This document shows positions 1-9,693 of a DNA stretch of 64,000 nucleotides, one piece after another; positions within the stretch are counted from its first letter, which is position 1, and the number at the start of each line of letters is the position of its first letter. Source of the stretch: Variovorax ginsengisoli (GTDB lineage: Bacteria; Pseudomonadota; Gammaproteobacteria; Burkholderiales; Burkholderiaceae_C). The position numbers and the translations under genes are program-made. The stretch is from NCBI RefSeq assembly GCF_030811835.1, contig NZ_JAUSRO010000016.1, positions 62,001-126,000 of the forward strand, read 5' to 3'. The notes beneath the pieces were generated by a model. That model did not search any database. It was not told the origin of the DNA and saw nothing but the letters and a program-made list of their open reading frames with translations.

Positions 1-861
1 GCACGTGCCGAGATCGCGCGCCTGGACGCCCTGTCCACCCACCACGACGTCGTGCATGAAGGCGTTCGCGTGCGCTGGCGCCGCTTCGGCGGCAGTGACA
101 GTGGCAGTGGCAACGCGCAGTCGCCGCTGGTGCTGCTGCATGGTGGCCACGGAAGCTGGCTGCACTGGGCCCGAAACATCGAGGCGCTGTGTGCCACGCG
201 CACGCTCTGGCTGCCCGACATGCCAGGCTTTCTCGACTCCGATGTGCCACCACGCCCGGCCGAGGGCGACGATCCACTCGGCCCGTTGCTCGCCGCGCTG
301 GGCGGCACGCTCGACGCGCTGATCGGTGCTGGTACGCCCATCGACCTGGGTGGTTTCTCATTCGGCGGACTGGTCGCTGCGCGCTTTGCGGTGCAACGCG
401 GGAATGTGCGCCGGCTGGCGCTTTTGGGCAGCGGCGGCCATGGCACGCTGCGCCGCCTGACGGTGGAGATGATCAACTGGCGTGCCGCAGGCAGCCGGGC
501 AGAGGAGATCGCCGCGCTGCGTCACAACCTGGCCGCCCTGATGCTGCACGACCCAACGGCCCTCGACGCGCTGGCCTTCGAAATCCACGACATCTCCTGC
601 CACGGCACGCGCTTTCGCAGCAAGGACGTGTCATTGGCAGGCGGCCTGCAGCAGGCGCTCGATGCGCTGGACCTGCGTGGCGTGCCGCAGTTGCTGCTGT
701 GGGGCGCATACGACGTGACGGGCGATCCGCAGCCCCTGGTCGCCGAACTCACGGCCGGCCATCCGCTGCGCCAGGGCGCGGTGATCGAAGACGGCGGCCA
801 CTGGGTGCAGTACGAGCGCGCCACACAGACCCACGCGCGGCTGCTGGATTTCCTGGCCTGA
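1..861 (+). CDS. alpha/beta hydrolase (5' partial)
   Basis: The frame is open from the first base, so the N-terminus lies outside the window and 286 codons are visible; the GTG at 52 is probably internal. The fold is recognisable from the oxyanion-loop motif LHGGHGSW, the nucleophile elbow GFSFGG (serine codon at 358-360), an acid region around WGAYDVTGD, and a C-terminal GGHWVQYE that supplies the catalytic histidine (codon 799-801). All catalytic-triad regions are therefore present. The family includes esterases and C-C bond hydrolases of aromatic degradation, and the substrate cannot be told from this sequence. It ends about 107 bp before the SOS box of the next operon and appears independent of it. 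Confidence 0.85.
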   Translation, partial: ARAEIARLDALSTHHDVVHEGVRVRWRRFGGSDSGSGNAQSPLVLLHGGHGSWLHWARNIEALCATRTLWLPDMPGFLDSDVPPRPAEGDDPLGPLLAALGGTLDALIGAGTPIDLGGFSFGGLVAARFAVQRGNVRRLALLGSGGHGTLRRLTVEMINWRAAGSRAEEIAALRHNLAALMLHDPTALDALAFEIHDISCHGTRFRSKDVSLAGGLQQALDALDLRGVPQLLLWGAYDVTGDPQPLVAELTAGHPLRQGAVIEDGGHWVQYERATQTHARLLDFLA

Positions 862-967
862 GCTTCGCTTCTGCCAGCGCCGCGGCGCTGCCACTGCGCG
901 CGTGAGACCGATTTGAGGAGAGGTCCTCGGCCGGTCGGGAGACAAAGACTTGCCATGGTGACGGATA

Positions 968-983
968 CTGTATAAAAATACAG
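968..983. promoter_or_regulatory. LexA (SOS) box upstream of imuA
   Basis: The 16-bp palindrome CTGT-ATAAAAAT-ACAG matches the LexA consensus CTGT-N8-ACAG exactly. It ends 16 bp before the imuA ATG, where a repressor would overlap the promoter. imuA-imuB-dnaE2 cassettes are known LexA targets, so DNA-damage induction of the whole cassette is a strong inference. Confidence 0.92.
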
Positions 984-999
984 TTATTCTGAGCATGCC

Positions 1000-1818
1000 A
1001 TGGGCCTTCCTTCTCCTTCTCCTTTCGTCGACGTCGCCTGTGCAGCGCACAAGGTCTGGCGTGGAGACACGCTCGGCCAGGCCGATGCCCAGGTGGTCGG
1101 CACCGGTCATGCATTGCTCGACGCGCAATTGCCGGGCGGCGGCTGGCCGGTGGGCGCCATGACCGAGGTGCTGCAGGCCACGCCCGAGGCGCACGTCTGG
1201 CAACTGCTGCTGCCCGCGCTGGTGCGCGCCGTGGCCGAGGGCAGCGGGCCGGTGGTGTTGATCGGTGCGCCTTTCGAACCTTTCGGTCCCGCGCTGGCCG
1301 CGCATGGCCTGCCGGTGGAGGCGCTCATGTGGGTGCGCAGCGACGCATCTGCCGCACGGCTCTGGGCCTGCGAGCAGGCGTTGCGCTGTGCCGACGTGGC
1401 CGCAGTGCTGGCGTGGCTGCCGCAAGCGCGACCCGCGGAACTGCGTCGGCTGCAGCTGGCCGCCGCACAGCACGAAGCACTGCTCTTCGTTTTTCGTTCC
1501 GATGCCATGGCGCAGTCGGCATCGCCGGCCAGACTGCGCCTGCATGTGGCAGCCTGTGCGGAGGACGCGGAGTTGATGGATGTGCAGATACTCAAGCGGC
1601 GCGGTCCGCCCCTCGATACGCCGCTGATGCTGCCTTCTCGCACTTCCCGCATGACCTCGTTGCTCATGGCCGGCCAATTGCGCCGCCGGCAGCGTCGCCT
1701 GGAAATCTGCAGCCCGCCGGAGGTGTCTGCACCGGCACCTGCACCGGCCACCGTGGTGCGCATCGACGCGTGGAAAGGAGGGGCACGTGCACTGGATCGC
1801 CTTGCAGTGGCTGCCTGA
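1000..1818 (+). CDS. imuA: ImuA, RecA-like mutasome accessory protein
   Basis: This 272-residue protein belongs to the ImuA (SulA/RecA-like) family, the first partner of the ImuA-ImuB-DnaE2 damage-tolerance mutasome. The visible family pattern is an N-terminal segment with VWRGD, then LDAQLPGGGWPVGAMTEVL, a RecA-like core, and a basic tail rich in arginine (LRRRQRRLE). ImuA of other bacteria interacts with RecA and ImuB and is needed for induced mutagenesis. The ATG at 1000 lies just downstream of a perfect LexA box. The 3' end overlaps imuB by 32 nt, which implies translational coupling. Function is assigned from family resemblance and operon order. Confidence 0.88.
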   Translation: MGLPSPSPFVDVACAAHKVWRGDTLGQADAQVVGTGHALLDAQLPGGGWPVGAMTEVLQATPEAHVWQLLLPALVRAVAEGSGPVVLIGAPFEPFGPALAAHGLPVEALMWVRSDASAARLWACEQALRCADVAAVLAWLPQARPAELRRLQLAAAQHEALLFVFRSDAMAQSASPARLRLHVAACAEDAELMDVQILKRRGPPLDTPLMLPSRTSRMTSLLMAGQLRRRQRRLEICSPPEVSAPAPAPATVVRIDAWKGGARALDRLAVAA

Positions 1819-3136
1819 CGCGGCAGCGGGCACGCCGGGTGCGTCTGTCCGACCGGAGCAAACGGCCCTGCCTTCGGCAGAGGCTATGGGCTGGTGGGCG
1901 CTCGAATTCACGCCGCGCGTGGCCTGGGTCGACGAGGCACTGCTGCTGGAAGTCTCGGCCTGCGAACGCTTGTGGGGCGGCCGGCGCGCGTTGATGCGGC
2001 AGATGGCGTCGTCGCTCCCGCCCGGCTTGCGGCTGCAGCAGGCGCAGGGTGCGACCAGCCTGATCGCCCTAGCGCGGCTTCGCATGTACGCGTGCGGCGA
2101 GCAGCCGCCTGCAGGCGTGCCCGACGACCTGCCGCTCGAAACGCTCACGGCCGCCCGCCCGCACCTGGACGTGCTGGCCCACCTCGGTTGCCGCCGGTGG
2201 GGCGACGTGGCCGCGCTGCCCCGCGCGGGACTCACGCGGCGCTTCGGTGCACCGTTGCGCGAGGCGCTCGACCGCGCCTGGGGCCTGTGCCCCGAAAGCC
2301 ATGAGTGGCTTTTGCTGCCCGAAGCCTTCGACCAGAAGCTTGAACTCCCCGCACTCGCCCAGGGCGCGCCCGAACTCATGTGGTCGGCCAATCGTCTGCT
2401 CGCCAGTCTGCAGATCTGGCTGCGTGGGCGCCAGCGCGGCGTGCTGTCGCTGGAACTGCAGTGGACGCTCGACCTCCGGCGCTTCAACGGCGTCGACCTG
2501 CCGCCGCACCAGTCGATCACCGTGCGCACGGCCCAGCCCACGCAGGACATGGCGCACCTGCGTCGCCTGATGAGCGAACGTCTGGCGCTGACCCAACTGG
2601 CGGCGCCTGCAAGCTGGCTGCGGCTGCGCTCTGTCGACACCACGCCCTGGGCCGGTGCCAGCACCAGCTTCTTGCCAGAGGACAACCGCAAAGGCGACCG
2701 GCTGCATGAACTGGTCGAGCGGCTGAGCACGCGGCTGGGCGCCGACCAGGTGCTGCGTGCCAGTGCGCGGGCCGACGCGCGGCCCCAGGCGATGCAGCAG
2801 TGGCAGCCGGCGTTGACATCCATGGCCGCTGCCGCCGCACCGGTCGACCCGCGCGGCAACGGCCTGCATCCCCCGTGGCTGCTGCGCGAGCCGTTGCCCT
2901 TGCCGATGCACGATGGCCATCCGTGCTATCGCGGACCGCTGCGGCGCCTGGTGGGTCCGCAACGGCTGGAAGCCGGCTGGTGGGGCGACAGCCGCAGCGG
3001 CGGCCAGCCCTCGGTGCGCGACTACTACATCGCCCAGAGTCCCGAGGCCGGGCTGGTCTGGGTGTTCTGCGAACGGCTGGCGGCCGCCACCGACGACACT
3101 GCGCCGCGCTGGTTCCTGCAGGGCCTCTATGCCTGA
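1787..3136 (+). CDS. imuB: ImuB, Y-family polymerase-like mutasome hub
   Basis: This 449-residue Y-family (DinB/UmuC-like) protein starts at a GTG inside the end of imuA and overlaps dnaE2 by 8 nt. ImuB proteins are catalytically dead polymerase homologues that bridge the sliding clamp, ImuA and DnaE2. Consistent with that, the N-terminal part (MHWIALQWLPD..., VAWVDEALLLEVS) keeps the fold but not the usual DxD/SxDE active-site pattern. The helix-hairpin-helix region (LAHLGCRRWGDVAALPRAGL) and little-finger region are present, and a PPWLLREPLPL segment lies near the C-terminus. The N-terminal region looks slightly short for the family. The assignment rests on motif pattern and cassette order. 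Confidence 0.88.
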   Translation: MHWIALQWLPDAAAGTPGASVRPEQTALPSAEAMGWWALEFTPRVAWVDEALLLEVSACERLWGGRRALMRQMASSLPPGLRLQQAQGATSLIALARLRMYACGEQPPAGVPDDLPLETLTAARPHLDVLAHLGCRRWGDVAALPRAGLTRRFGAPLREALDRAWGLCPESHEWLLLPEAFDQKLELPALAQGAPELMWSANRLLASLQIWLRGRQRGVLSLELQWTLDLRRFNGVDLPPHQSITVRTAQPTQDMAHLRRLMSERLALTQLAAPASWLRLRSVDTTPWAGASTSFLPEDNRKGDRLHELVERLSTRLGADQVLRASARADARPQAMQQWQPALTSMAAAAAPVDPRGNGLHPPWLLREPLPLPMHDGHPCYRGPLRRLVGPQRLEAGWWGDSRSGGQPSVRDYYIAQSPEAGLVWVFCERLAAATDDTAPRWFLQGLYA

Positions 3137-6100
3137 ACTCAGCGACAAGCAGAACGAAGCGCGTCGGCGCCGCAAGTTGCACGTGCTGCCGCAGCGGCTG
3201 CAGGCAGCCGAACCCGCAGCTGGCTCCACGCCAGGGCCCATACCGGCAGGGGAGGCAGGCCTTCCTGACCATGCCGAGCTTCATTGCTTGACCCACTACA
3301 GCTTCCAGCGCGGTGCCTCCTCGCCCGCCGAACTGGTCGCGCGCGCCTACGACCTCGGCTACAAGGCGCTGGCCATCACCGACGAATGCTCGGTGGCCGG
3401 CGTGGTGCGCGCCTTTCTGGGTGTGGACGAGCACCTGGAGGCGCTGGACGAGCACGACAAGGCGCATCCCGATCAGCCGCCGCTGCCCCGCAACCTCGAC
3501 TTCCGAATCCTCTACGGCAGTGAGTTCGACTTCGGGCGCTTCAAACTGGTGGTCATCGCGCACGACTTCGAAGGGTGGGGCAACCTCTGCGAATTCATCA
3601 CCGCCGCTCGCGAGGCTGCGCCCAAAGGCGACTACCACGTGAGCTGGCAAGAGAGCAAAGTGGCCTCGCTGCGCCACTGCGAGATTTTGTTCGTGCCGCA
3701 GCGTTTGCCCGGTGCGGACATCGACACCGGCGCCTTGTGCGACGACCTGGCCGCGGCGGCGACCCTGTTCGGCGAGCACCTCTGGCTGGCCGTCGAACTG
3801 TTCAACGAGATCGATGACGACCTCTGGCTCGTCACGCTCCAGCAGGCGGGCGTGCAGACCGGCGTGCCGCTGGTGGCCGCCGGCGATGTGCACATGCACG
3901 TGCGCTCGCGCAAGCCCCTGCACGACGTGGTCACCGCTGTGCGCAAGGGCTGCACGGTGGCCCAGTGCGGCCTGGCGCTGCAGTCCAATGCCGAACGCCA
4001 TCTGCGCTCGCGGCTGCGGCTGGCTGCGCTGTATCCGGCCGAACTGCTTGCCAACACGCTGGTGATCATGGCGCGATGCCAGTTCGATCCCCGTGCCATC
4101 AAAGCGAACTACAAGTACCCGCGCGAACTCATCGGCAACGGCGAAACACCCACGCAGACGCTGGTTCGCAAGACCTGGCGAGGCGCACGGGAGCGCTATC
4201 CGCAGGGCATTCCGGCGGTGGTGAGGCAAACGGTTCAGAAGGAGCTCGATCTGATCGTCGAGCTCGAGTACGAGATGTTCTTCCTGACGGTCGAAGACAT
4301 CGTGCGCTTCGCCCATGACCAGAAGATCCTCTGCCAGGGAAGGGGTTCATCCGCCAACTCGGCCGTGTGCTACTGCCTGGGTATCACCGCGATCGACCCT
4401 ATGACGAGCACCCTGTTGTTCGAGCGCTTTCTGAGCCGGGAGCGAAAGGAGCCGCCCGACATCGACGTCGACTTCGAGCACCAGCGGCGCGAAGAAGTCA
4501 TCCAGTACATCTACAAGAAGTATGGCCGTGATCGCGCGGCCATTGCGGCGGTGGTCATCTGCTACCGCTCGCGCAGCGCGTTGCGCGACGTGGGCAAGGC
4601 GCTCGACTTGGACGCGCGGCTGATCGATGAGTTTGCCAAGGACCACTACTGGTTCGACCAGACCATCCTCGACCAGCGCATGGCCGAGGCGATGGCGCGC
4701 GCGGGCGTGCAGGAAGATCCGTTGCGCGTGGCGCAGTGGCTCGAACTCACGCAGGCGCTCAAGGGTTTTCCGCGGCACCTGAGCCAGCACGTCGGCGGGT
4801 TCGTTCTAACAGAGGCCAAGCTCACACGGCTGGTGCCCATCGAGAAGGCGTCGATGGCCAACCGCTCGGTCATCCAGTGGGAGAAGAGCGACCTCGAAGC
4901 CATGGGCATGCTCAAGGTCGATGTGCTCGCGCTCGGCATGCTCAGCGCCATCCGGCGCTCGCTCGACTTCGTCAACCAGTGGCGCGGCAGCGCGCTGGAG
5001 ATGCACCAGATCCCCAAAAACGACGAGGCGGTCTACGACATGATCTGCGACGCCGACACCCTCGGCGTGTTCCAGATCGAGAGCCGCGCGCAGATGTCGA
5101 TGCTGCCGCGCCTGCAGCCGCGGAAGTATTACGACCTGGTGATCGAAGTCGCCATCGTGCGGCCCGGGCCGATCCAGGGGGGCATGGTGCATCCGTATCT
5201 GAAGAACCGGGAGAAGGTCCGTCGCAAGAAGGAAATCGACTACCCCTATCCCGACCTCAAGCCCGCGCTCGAACGCACGCTGGGCGTGCCCATCTTCCAG
5301 GAGCAGGTGATGCAGATCGCGATGATCGCTGCCAAGTTCACCGCCGACGAGGCCGATCGCTTGCGCCGTGCCATGGCGGCGTGGAAACGCACCGGTGGCG
5401 TCGACAAGTTCCAGTACAAGCTGGAGCAGGGCATGGTCGACAACGGCTACGACCGCGAGTTTGCCGAGGCCATCTTCAAGCAGGTGCAGGGCTTCGGCGA
5501 GTATGGCTTTCCCGAAAGCCATGCGGCCAGCTTTGCACTGCTGGTGGTAGTGAGCTGCTGGCTCAAGTTCCATGAGCCAGCCTGCTTTCTTGCCGCCATG
5601 CTCGATTCGCAGCCGATGGGGTTCTACACGCCCTCGCAACTGGTGCAGGACGCACAACGCCACGGCGTCGAAGTGCGTCCGGTGGACGTGACGGTCAGCG
5701 CGATCGACTGCGCGCTGGAGCCGCCTTCGTCCGTGCCGCCACCGCGGCCGCCGGGCACTCCGCCGCGCCATGCCGCGCGCCAGGGCGACCCGGCACAGCC
5801 GGCCGTGCGCCTGGGATTGAGCCGGATCGTGAGCCTCGGCAAAGCAGGGGCCCGGCGCCTGATCCACGCGCGTGCCCAGGCGCCGTTCACCAGCACCGAA
5901 GACCTGGCGCTGCGTGCCGAACTCGATGGTCACGACATGGCCGCGCTGGCCGCGGCTGGCGCGCTGCAGGCGCTGTCGGGCCACCGCCGCCAGCAGGTCT
6001 GGGACGCGACCGCACAGCGCCGTGCGCCCGCACTGCTCAAGGGTGTGCCGATCCACGAGCTTGCGCTGGCGCTGCCCGAAGCGACCGAGGGCGAGGAAAT

Positions 6101-6521
6101 CGTCGGCGATTTCGCCTCGCTCGGCCTCACACTGCGTCGCCATCCGCTGGCGCTGCTGCGTCCGCGCCTCGCGCGGCTGAAGCTCTCGACGGCCGCCGAA
6201 CTGCGCCCGTTGCCGCATGGCCGCATCGTGCGTGCCTGCGGCATGGTCACGGTGCGGCAGCGCCCGGGCACAGCCAAGAACACCATGTTCGTGACGCTGG
6301 AAGACGAGACCGGCACCGTCAATGTGATCGTCTGGAGTCACGTGGCCGAGCAGTGGCGCGAGCCATTGCTCAAGTCGCATCTGCTCGCCGTGCAGGGCAC
6401 CTGGCAGCGCGATGTCGACAGCGGCGGCGAGGTGCGCCACCTGGTGGCCAGCGCCTTTCGCGACCTGACGCCCTGGCTGGGGCGGCTCGCCAAAAGCAAC
6501 AGCAGCCGGGATTTTCATTGA
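3129..6521 (+). CDS. dnaE2: error-prone DNA polymerase III alpha subunit DnaE2
   Basis: This 1130-residue C-family polymerase is the catalytic member of the ImuA-ImuB-DnaE2 mutasome. I chose the ATG at 3129, which overlaps the imuB stop, because the frame further upstream is only the shadow of imuB. An N-terminal PHP domain starts at about residue 50 (ELHCLTHYSFQRG). The palm carboxylates lie in PDIDVDFEHQRREE at about residues 443-456. A GRGSSANS motif precedes them, and QEQVMQIAM and the fingers region follow. A C-terminal OB domain is visible (VTLEDETGTVNVIVW). A proline-rich insert (around bases 5720-5790) interrupts the region before the helix-hairpin-helix. Expression is probably LexA-controlled through imuA. 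Confidence 0.95.
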   Translation: MPELSDKQNEARRRRKLHVLPQRLQAAEPAAGSTPGPIPAGEAGLPDHAELHCLTHYSFQRGASSPAELVARAYDLGYKALAITDECSVAGVVRAFLGVDEHLEALDEHDKAHPDQPPLPRNLDFRILYGSEFDFGRFKLVVIAHDFEGWGNLCEFITAAREAAPKGDYHVSWQESKVASLRHCEILFVPQRLPGADIDTGALCDDLAAAATLFGEHLWLAVELFNEIDDDLWLVTLQQAGVQTGVPLVAAGDVHMHVRSRKPLHDVVTAVRKGCTVAQCGLALQSNAERHLRSRLRLAALYPAELLANTLVIMARCQFDPRAIKANYKYPRELIGNGETPTQTLVRKTWRGARERYPQGIPAVVRQTVQKELDLIVELEYEMFFLTVEDIVRFAHDQKILCQGRGSSANSAVCYCLGITAIDPMTSTLLFERFLSRERKEPPDIDVDFEHQRREEVIQYIYKKYGRDRAAIAAVVICYRSRSALRDVGKALDLDARLIDEFAKDHYWFDQTILDQRMAEAMARAGVQEDPLRVAQWLELTQALKGFPRHLSQHVGGFVLTEAKLTRLVPIEKASMANRSVIQWEKSDLEAMGMLKVDVLALGMLSAIRRSLDFVNQWRGSALEMHQIPKNDEAVYDMICDADTLGVFQIESRAQMSMLPRLQPRKYYDLVIEVAIVRPGPIQGGMVHPYLKNREKVRRKKEIDYPYPDLKPALERTLGVPIFQEQVMQIAMIAAKFTADEADRLRRAMAAWKRTGGVDKFQYKLEQGMVDNGYDREFAEAIFKQVQGFGEYGFPESHAASFALLVVVSCWLKFHEPACFLAAMLDSQPMGFYTPSQLVQDAQRHGVEVRPVDVTVSAIDCALEPPSSVPPPRPPGTPPRHAARQGDPAQPAVRLGLSRIVSLGKAGARRLIHARAQAPFTSTEDLALRAELDGHDMAALAAAGALQALSGHRRQQVWDATAQRRAPALLKGVPIHELALALPEATEGEEIVGDFASLGLTLRRHPLALLRPRLARLKLSTAAELRPLPHGRIVRACGMVTVRQRPGTAKNTMFVTLEDETGTVNVIVWSHVAEQWREPLLKSHLLAVQGTWQRDVDSGGEVRHLVASAFRDLTPWLGRLAKSNSSRDFH

Positions 6522-6561
6522 ACCCTCGCCATAAAACGGGCTTTTTCGCTAGCCTTTGAAT

Positions 6562-7332
6562 ATGACCGAACCTGTCTTGCTGGGCCGCATCCACGCACGC
6601 CGTCTGCGCGAGGTCTACCGCTCGTCGGGCTGGCCTTGCTGCGATCCGGTCGAAGTCGATCTGCTCGCTGCCGGCCTACTGGAGCGTGTGCGCTCGCCCA
6701 TGGGGCACGAGACCCTGCGCGTGACCGATCGCGGCATCGCGCACATCGCGAGCACGCTGGTGGTCAACCGCGCCGCGCTGTCGGCGCACGAGGCACTGGT
6801 CGAGCAGGTCGCGCGCGAGATGACGCGTGCGGGCCGCATCGCGTGGCGCAACCTGAGCCTTCGCGCGCGGCTGCCGCCGTTGCCGGGCGAAGAGGAGGGC
6901 GGCAAGCCGCGCTGGTGCATGGCGCGGCCCGACGTCTTCTCGATCCGCAACACCTCGGTGGAAGCGTATGCGCAGCCGATCGTGCATGAGGTCAAGGTCC
7001 GTCGCTCCGACCTCATCGCCGACCTGCGCAAACCCGACAAGCGCGCCGCCTACCTGGATCTGGGCGGTGAATGCTGGTACGTGCTCGGCGCGGACGCGCG
7101 AGGTCGCTGCATCGGTGCGCCCGACGAGATTCCCGCCGAATGCGGCGTGCTGGTGCTCGAAGCCGGCCGCCTGGTGGTGGCCCGCGCCGCCGTGCATCGG
7201 CCGCTGCCACGCATGCCCTTTGCCGTGTGGCTCGCGCTGGCGAAGGCGCAGCCGGTTTCGGGCTTCGATGAAGACGTGCAAGGGCTGCTGATGGATGGGC
7301 TGGACGTGCCGCCCGACACGCGGTCTGCCTGA
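6562..7332 (+). CDS. MmcB-like PD-(D/E)XK DNA-repair nuclease family protein
   Basis: The protein has 256 residues counted from the ATG at 6562; a TTG two codons earlier is an alternative. The N-terminal third resembles a winged helix (LLERVRSPMGHETLRVTDRGIAHIA). The C-terminal half carries a nuclease-like core, RPDVFSIRN followed by HEVKVRRSDLIADLRKPDKR. This gives the D...(E)xK spacing of the PD-(D/E)XK superfamily and matches MmcB-type proteins. MmcB of Caulobacter is a DNA-damage-induced repair protein. This gene follows dnaE2 by 40 bp on the same strand, so it may be read with the SOS cassette. The family call is moderate and nuclease activity is inferred from motif only. Confidence 0.65.
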   Translation: MTEPVLLGRIHARRLREVYRSSGWPCCDPVEVDLLAAGLLERVRSPMGHETLRVTDRGIAHIASTLVVNRAALSAHEALVEQVAREMTRAGRIAWRNLSLRARLPPLPGEEEGGKPRWCMARPDVFSIRNTSVEAYAQPIVHEVKVRRSDLIADLRKPDKRAAYLDLGGECWYVLGADARGRCIGAPDEIPAECGVLVLEAGRLVVARAAVHRPLPRMPFAVWLALAKAQPVSGFDEDVQGLLMDGLDVPPDTRSA

Positions 7333-7353
7333 CACGTCCCCGGTGGGGCGGAT

Positions 7354-9693
7354 TCAGATGCGTCGCTGTGGCCCGCCGAGGTTGGCGGCATCAGGCCGCA
7401 GCCACGCTTCGAAGCGTTCGCGCAGGTGGGTCGCAGGCATCGGCCGGCCAAAGAAATAGCCTTGCAGTTCGGTGCAGCCACAGGCCGACAGAAAGTCCCG
7501 CTGCGATTCCGTCTCGACACCTTCGGCTGTCACGCGCAAGCCGAGGTGGCGTCCCAGGTCGAGCAGGGTCCGCACGATGCGCTCGGCCTCCGGACTGGTC
7601 TGCATGTTGGCGACAAAGGAGCGGTCGATCTTGATGCTGTCGGTCGGAAACTGAAGCAGATGGCTCAGCGATGCGTAACCGGTACCGAAATCGTCCAGCG
7701 CGATGCTCACGCCGAACGCGCGCAGATCGATCAGCGCGCGCTTGATGCCTTCGGTGTTCTGCAGCAGCACGGTCTCGGTGATCTCTATGGCCAATTGCTG
7801 CGGCGCCAGGTCATGCCGCGTGACCAGTTGAATGATGTGAGCCACCATTTCGCGCTCGTTGAACTGGCGCACCGACACATTGGCTGCGAAATGCAGGTGC
7901 GGCTGCCACAGGCGCGCCTCTTTGCAAACGGTCTCCAGCACCCATTGGCCGATGGGCACGATCAGTCCGGTGTCCTCGGCCACCGGAATGAACTGCTCCA
8001 GGGTCCAGGGGTTGTCCGCCGGATAGCGCCAGCGCAGCAGTGCTTCAAAACCGGTCGGCTGGCTGTTCTCGGCCGACACGATGGGCTGGTAGTGCAGTTC
8101 GAAGCCGTCGTTGAGCAGTGCCCTGCGCAGTGCGTCTTCGATCAGGCGGCGGGTTTCCACCTGCGCGGCCATGTGTGGCGCGAAGTCATTGAAGGTGGCG
8201 CGGCCTTCGGCCTTGGCGCTGTAGAGCGCCAGCTCCGCGTTCATGAGCAGTTCGTCGGGGTCGATGCCATCGGCAGGCACGAAGGCGATGCCGATGCTGA
8301 CCTGCGCGCTGGCCGCATAGCCGTCGAGGTCGCACGGCACAGCCACCGCCTGGGACAGTCGCCGGGCAAGCGCATGCACTTCGTCGCGCGTGGTGACGTC
8401 GCGCTGCAGCACCGCGAACTCGTCGCCGCCCAGCCGGGCGACCAGATCGGTCTTGCGGATCGTCTGACGCAGCCGGCTCGCCACCGTGCGCAGCAGGACG
8501 TCGCCGGCCGGATGACCCAGCGTGTCGTTGATGTTCTTGAAATTGTCCAGGTCCAGCAACAGCACGGCCGAGGTGGCTCCTGAAGGGATGTGCGTCTGAC
8601 GCAGCTGCGACAACTGCGCGATGAAGAGGGCTCGATTGGGCAGCCCGGTGAGCTCGTCGTGCTGCGCGTCGTGCTTGGCCTTGGCGGTCAGGCCATGCTG
8701 GATATGAATTTGCTGGATGCCCAACGTGGCGCACACCCCGATGGTCAGCAGCGCAAGCAAGGACGTCAGCATGATCGGCCAGACGTCTGCGCGCCAGCCG
8801 GCCTTGAGATCGCGCACCGACGTGGTGGCCAGTACGACCAGGGGAGCCTCGCGCAGCCGGTCTGCCGCCCAAAGCCGTTCTCCTTCGTCGAACGCCGGTT
8901 CGGCCGGCAGCAGAGAGGGGGCCGCTGCCATGCTGGAACGGCCAACCGGCGGCAGCGCAAATTCCTGCCCGAGCGCCGATTCGACACGGGGTACGCGTGC
9001 AATCAGCTCCCCGTCGCTGCGGAAGATCGCGATCGAGCTGTTGCCACCCACCTGAATCGCGGTGAAGAAATCCTCGAAGTAGCTCAGCCGGATGCCGCTG
9101 ACCACCGCGCCAAGCACCTGGCCTCCGGGCGTGCGGACCTTCTCCAGCCGGTAGACCAGCCACTGCTGCGTCTGCCGGGTGCGCACCGGCTCGCTGAGGT
9201 AGACGTCGAGGTCCGGATTGGACATCAACGTACGGAAGTACTTGCGGTCGGCAACGTTGAGCGAAATGTTGTTCGGGCCGCGCGAATTCACCAGCAGTTC
9301 GCCGCTGGCGTCGATCAACGCGACCACGTCCACGAACTGCAGGCCCTGTTTCTTGGCCCGCAGAGCCAAAACCATGTCGGGTTGCAGCGCGTAGGCCGTG
9401 AAACTCTCGGGTGAACTCAGCGCAGATCGCGGCATGCCCTGCAACACGCTCACATGCATGGCATCGATGGTCTGGAGCGTGCGATCGGTCTGCTCGGCGA
9501 CGACCAGTGCGAGCCGCTGCAGTGAATGCAGTTCGCTCTCGGTGCCGCGGCTCTTGAGCAGCAGCATCAACCACAGCGTGACCCCGATGATGGCCAGACA
9601 AATGACGACGGCTGCTGCCGCCAGACCATGGTCCAGCCGGAGTCGCCACGAGCGGTCGATCCTTGCGCGATGAAGCAGTTGTGGGATGCTCAA
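7354..9693 (-). CDS. membrane sensor diguanylate cyclase/phosphodiesterase (GGDEF-EAL)
   Basis: This 779-residue cyclic-di-GMP turnover protein has a transmembrane helix at about 24-46 and a periplasmic dCache-like sensor at about 50-295 (VVALIDASGELLVNS, ISLNVADRKYFR). A second helix spans about 303-325. A GGDEF domain (motif 422-426) and an EAL domain (E550-A-L) follow. Both active sites look intact. The cyclase has GGDEF plus an RKTD inhibitory site at 413-416. The phosphodiesterase has EAL, IEITETVLL, DDFGTGYASL and TAEGVET. It could therefore act in either direction, with the sensor setting the balance. It is convergent with the MmcB-like gene and probably monocistronic. The ligand is unknown. 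Confidence 0.93.
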   Translation of the reverse strand: MSIPQLLHRARIDRSWRLRLDHGLAAAAVVICLAIIGVTLWLMLLLKSRGTESELHSLQRLALVVAEQTDRTLQTIDAMHVSVLQGMPRSALSSPESFTAYALQPDMVLALRAKKQGLQFVDVVALIDASGELLVNSRGPNNISLNVADRKYFRTLMSNPDLDVYLSEPVRTRQTQQWLVYRLEKVRTPGGQVLGAVVSGIRLSYFEDFFTAIQVGGNSSIAIFRSDGELIARVPRVESALGQEFALPPVGRSSMAAAPSLLPAEPAFDEGERLWAADRLREAPLVVLATTSVRDLKAGWRADVWPIMLTSLLALLTIGVCATLGIQQIHIQHGLTAKAKHDAQHDELTGLPNRALFIAQLSQLRQTHIPSGATSAVLLLDLDNFKNINDTLGHPAGDVLLRTVASRLRQTIRKTDLVARLGGDEFAVLQRDVTTRDEVHALARRLSQAVAVPCDLDGYAASAQVSIGIAFVPADGIDPDELLMNAELALYSAKAEGRATFNDFAPHMAAQVETRRLIEDALRRALLNDGFELHYQPIVSAENSQPTGFEALLRWRYPADNPWTLEQFIPVAEDTGLIVPIGQWVLETVCKEARLWQPHLHFAANVSVRQFNEREMVAHIIQLVTRHDLAPQQLAIEITETVLLQNTEGIKRALIDLRAFGVSIALDDFGTGYASLSHLLQFPTDSIKIDRSFVANMQTSPEAERIVRTLLDLGRHLGLRVTAEGVETESQRDFLSACGCTELQGYFFGRPMPATHLRERFEAWLRPDAANLGGPQRRI

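Noticed and set aside
631..2859. Long minus-strand open frame opposite imuA/imuB
   Set aside because: It is a high-GC shadow with Arg/Ser-rich text and no family motifs, opposite well-supported genes.
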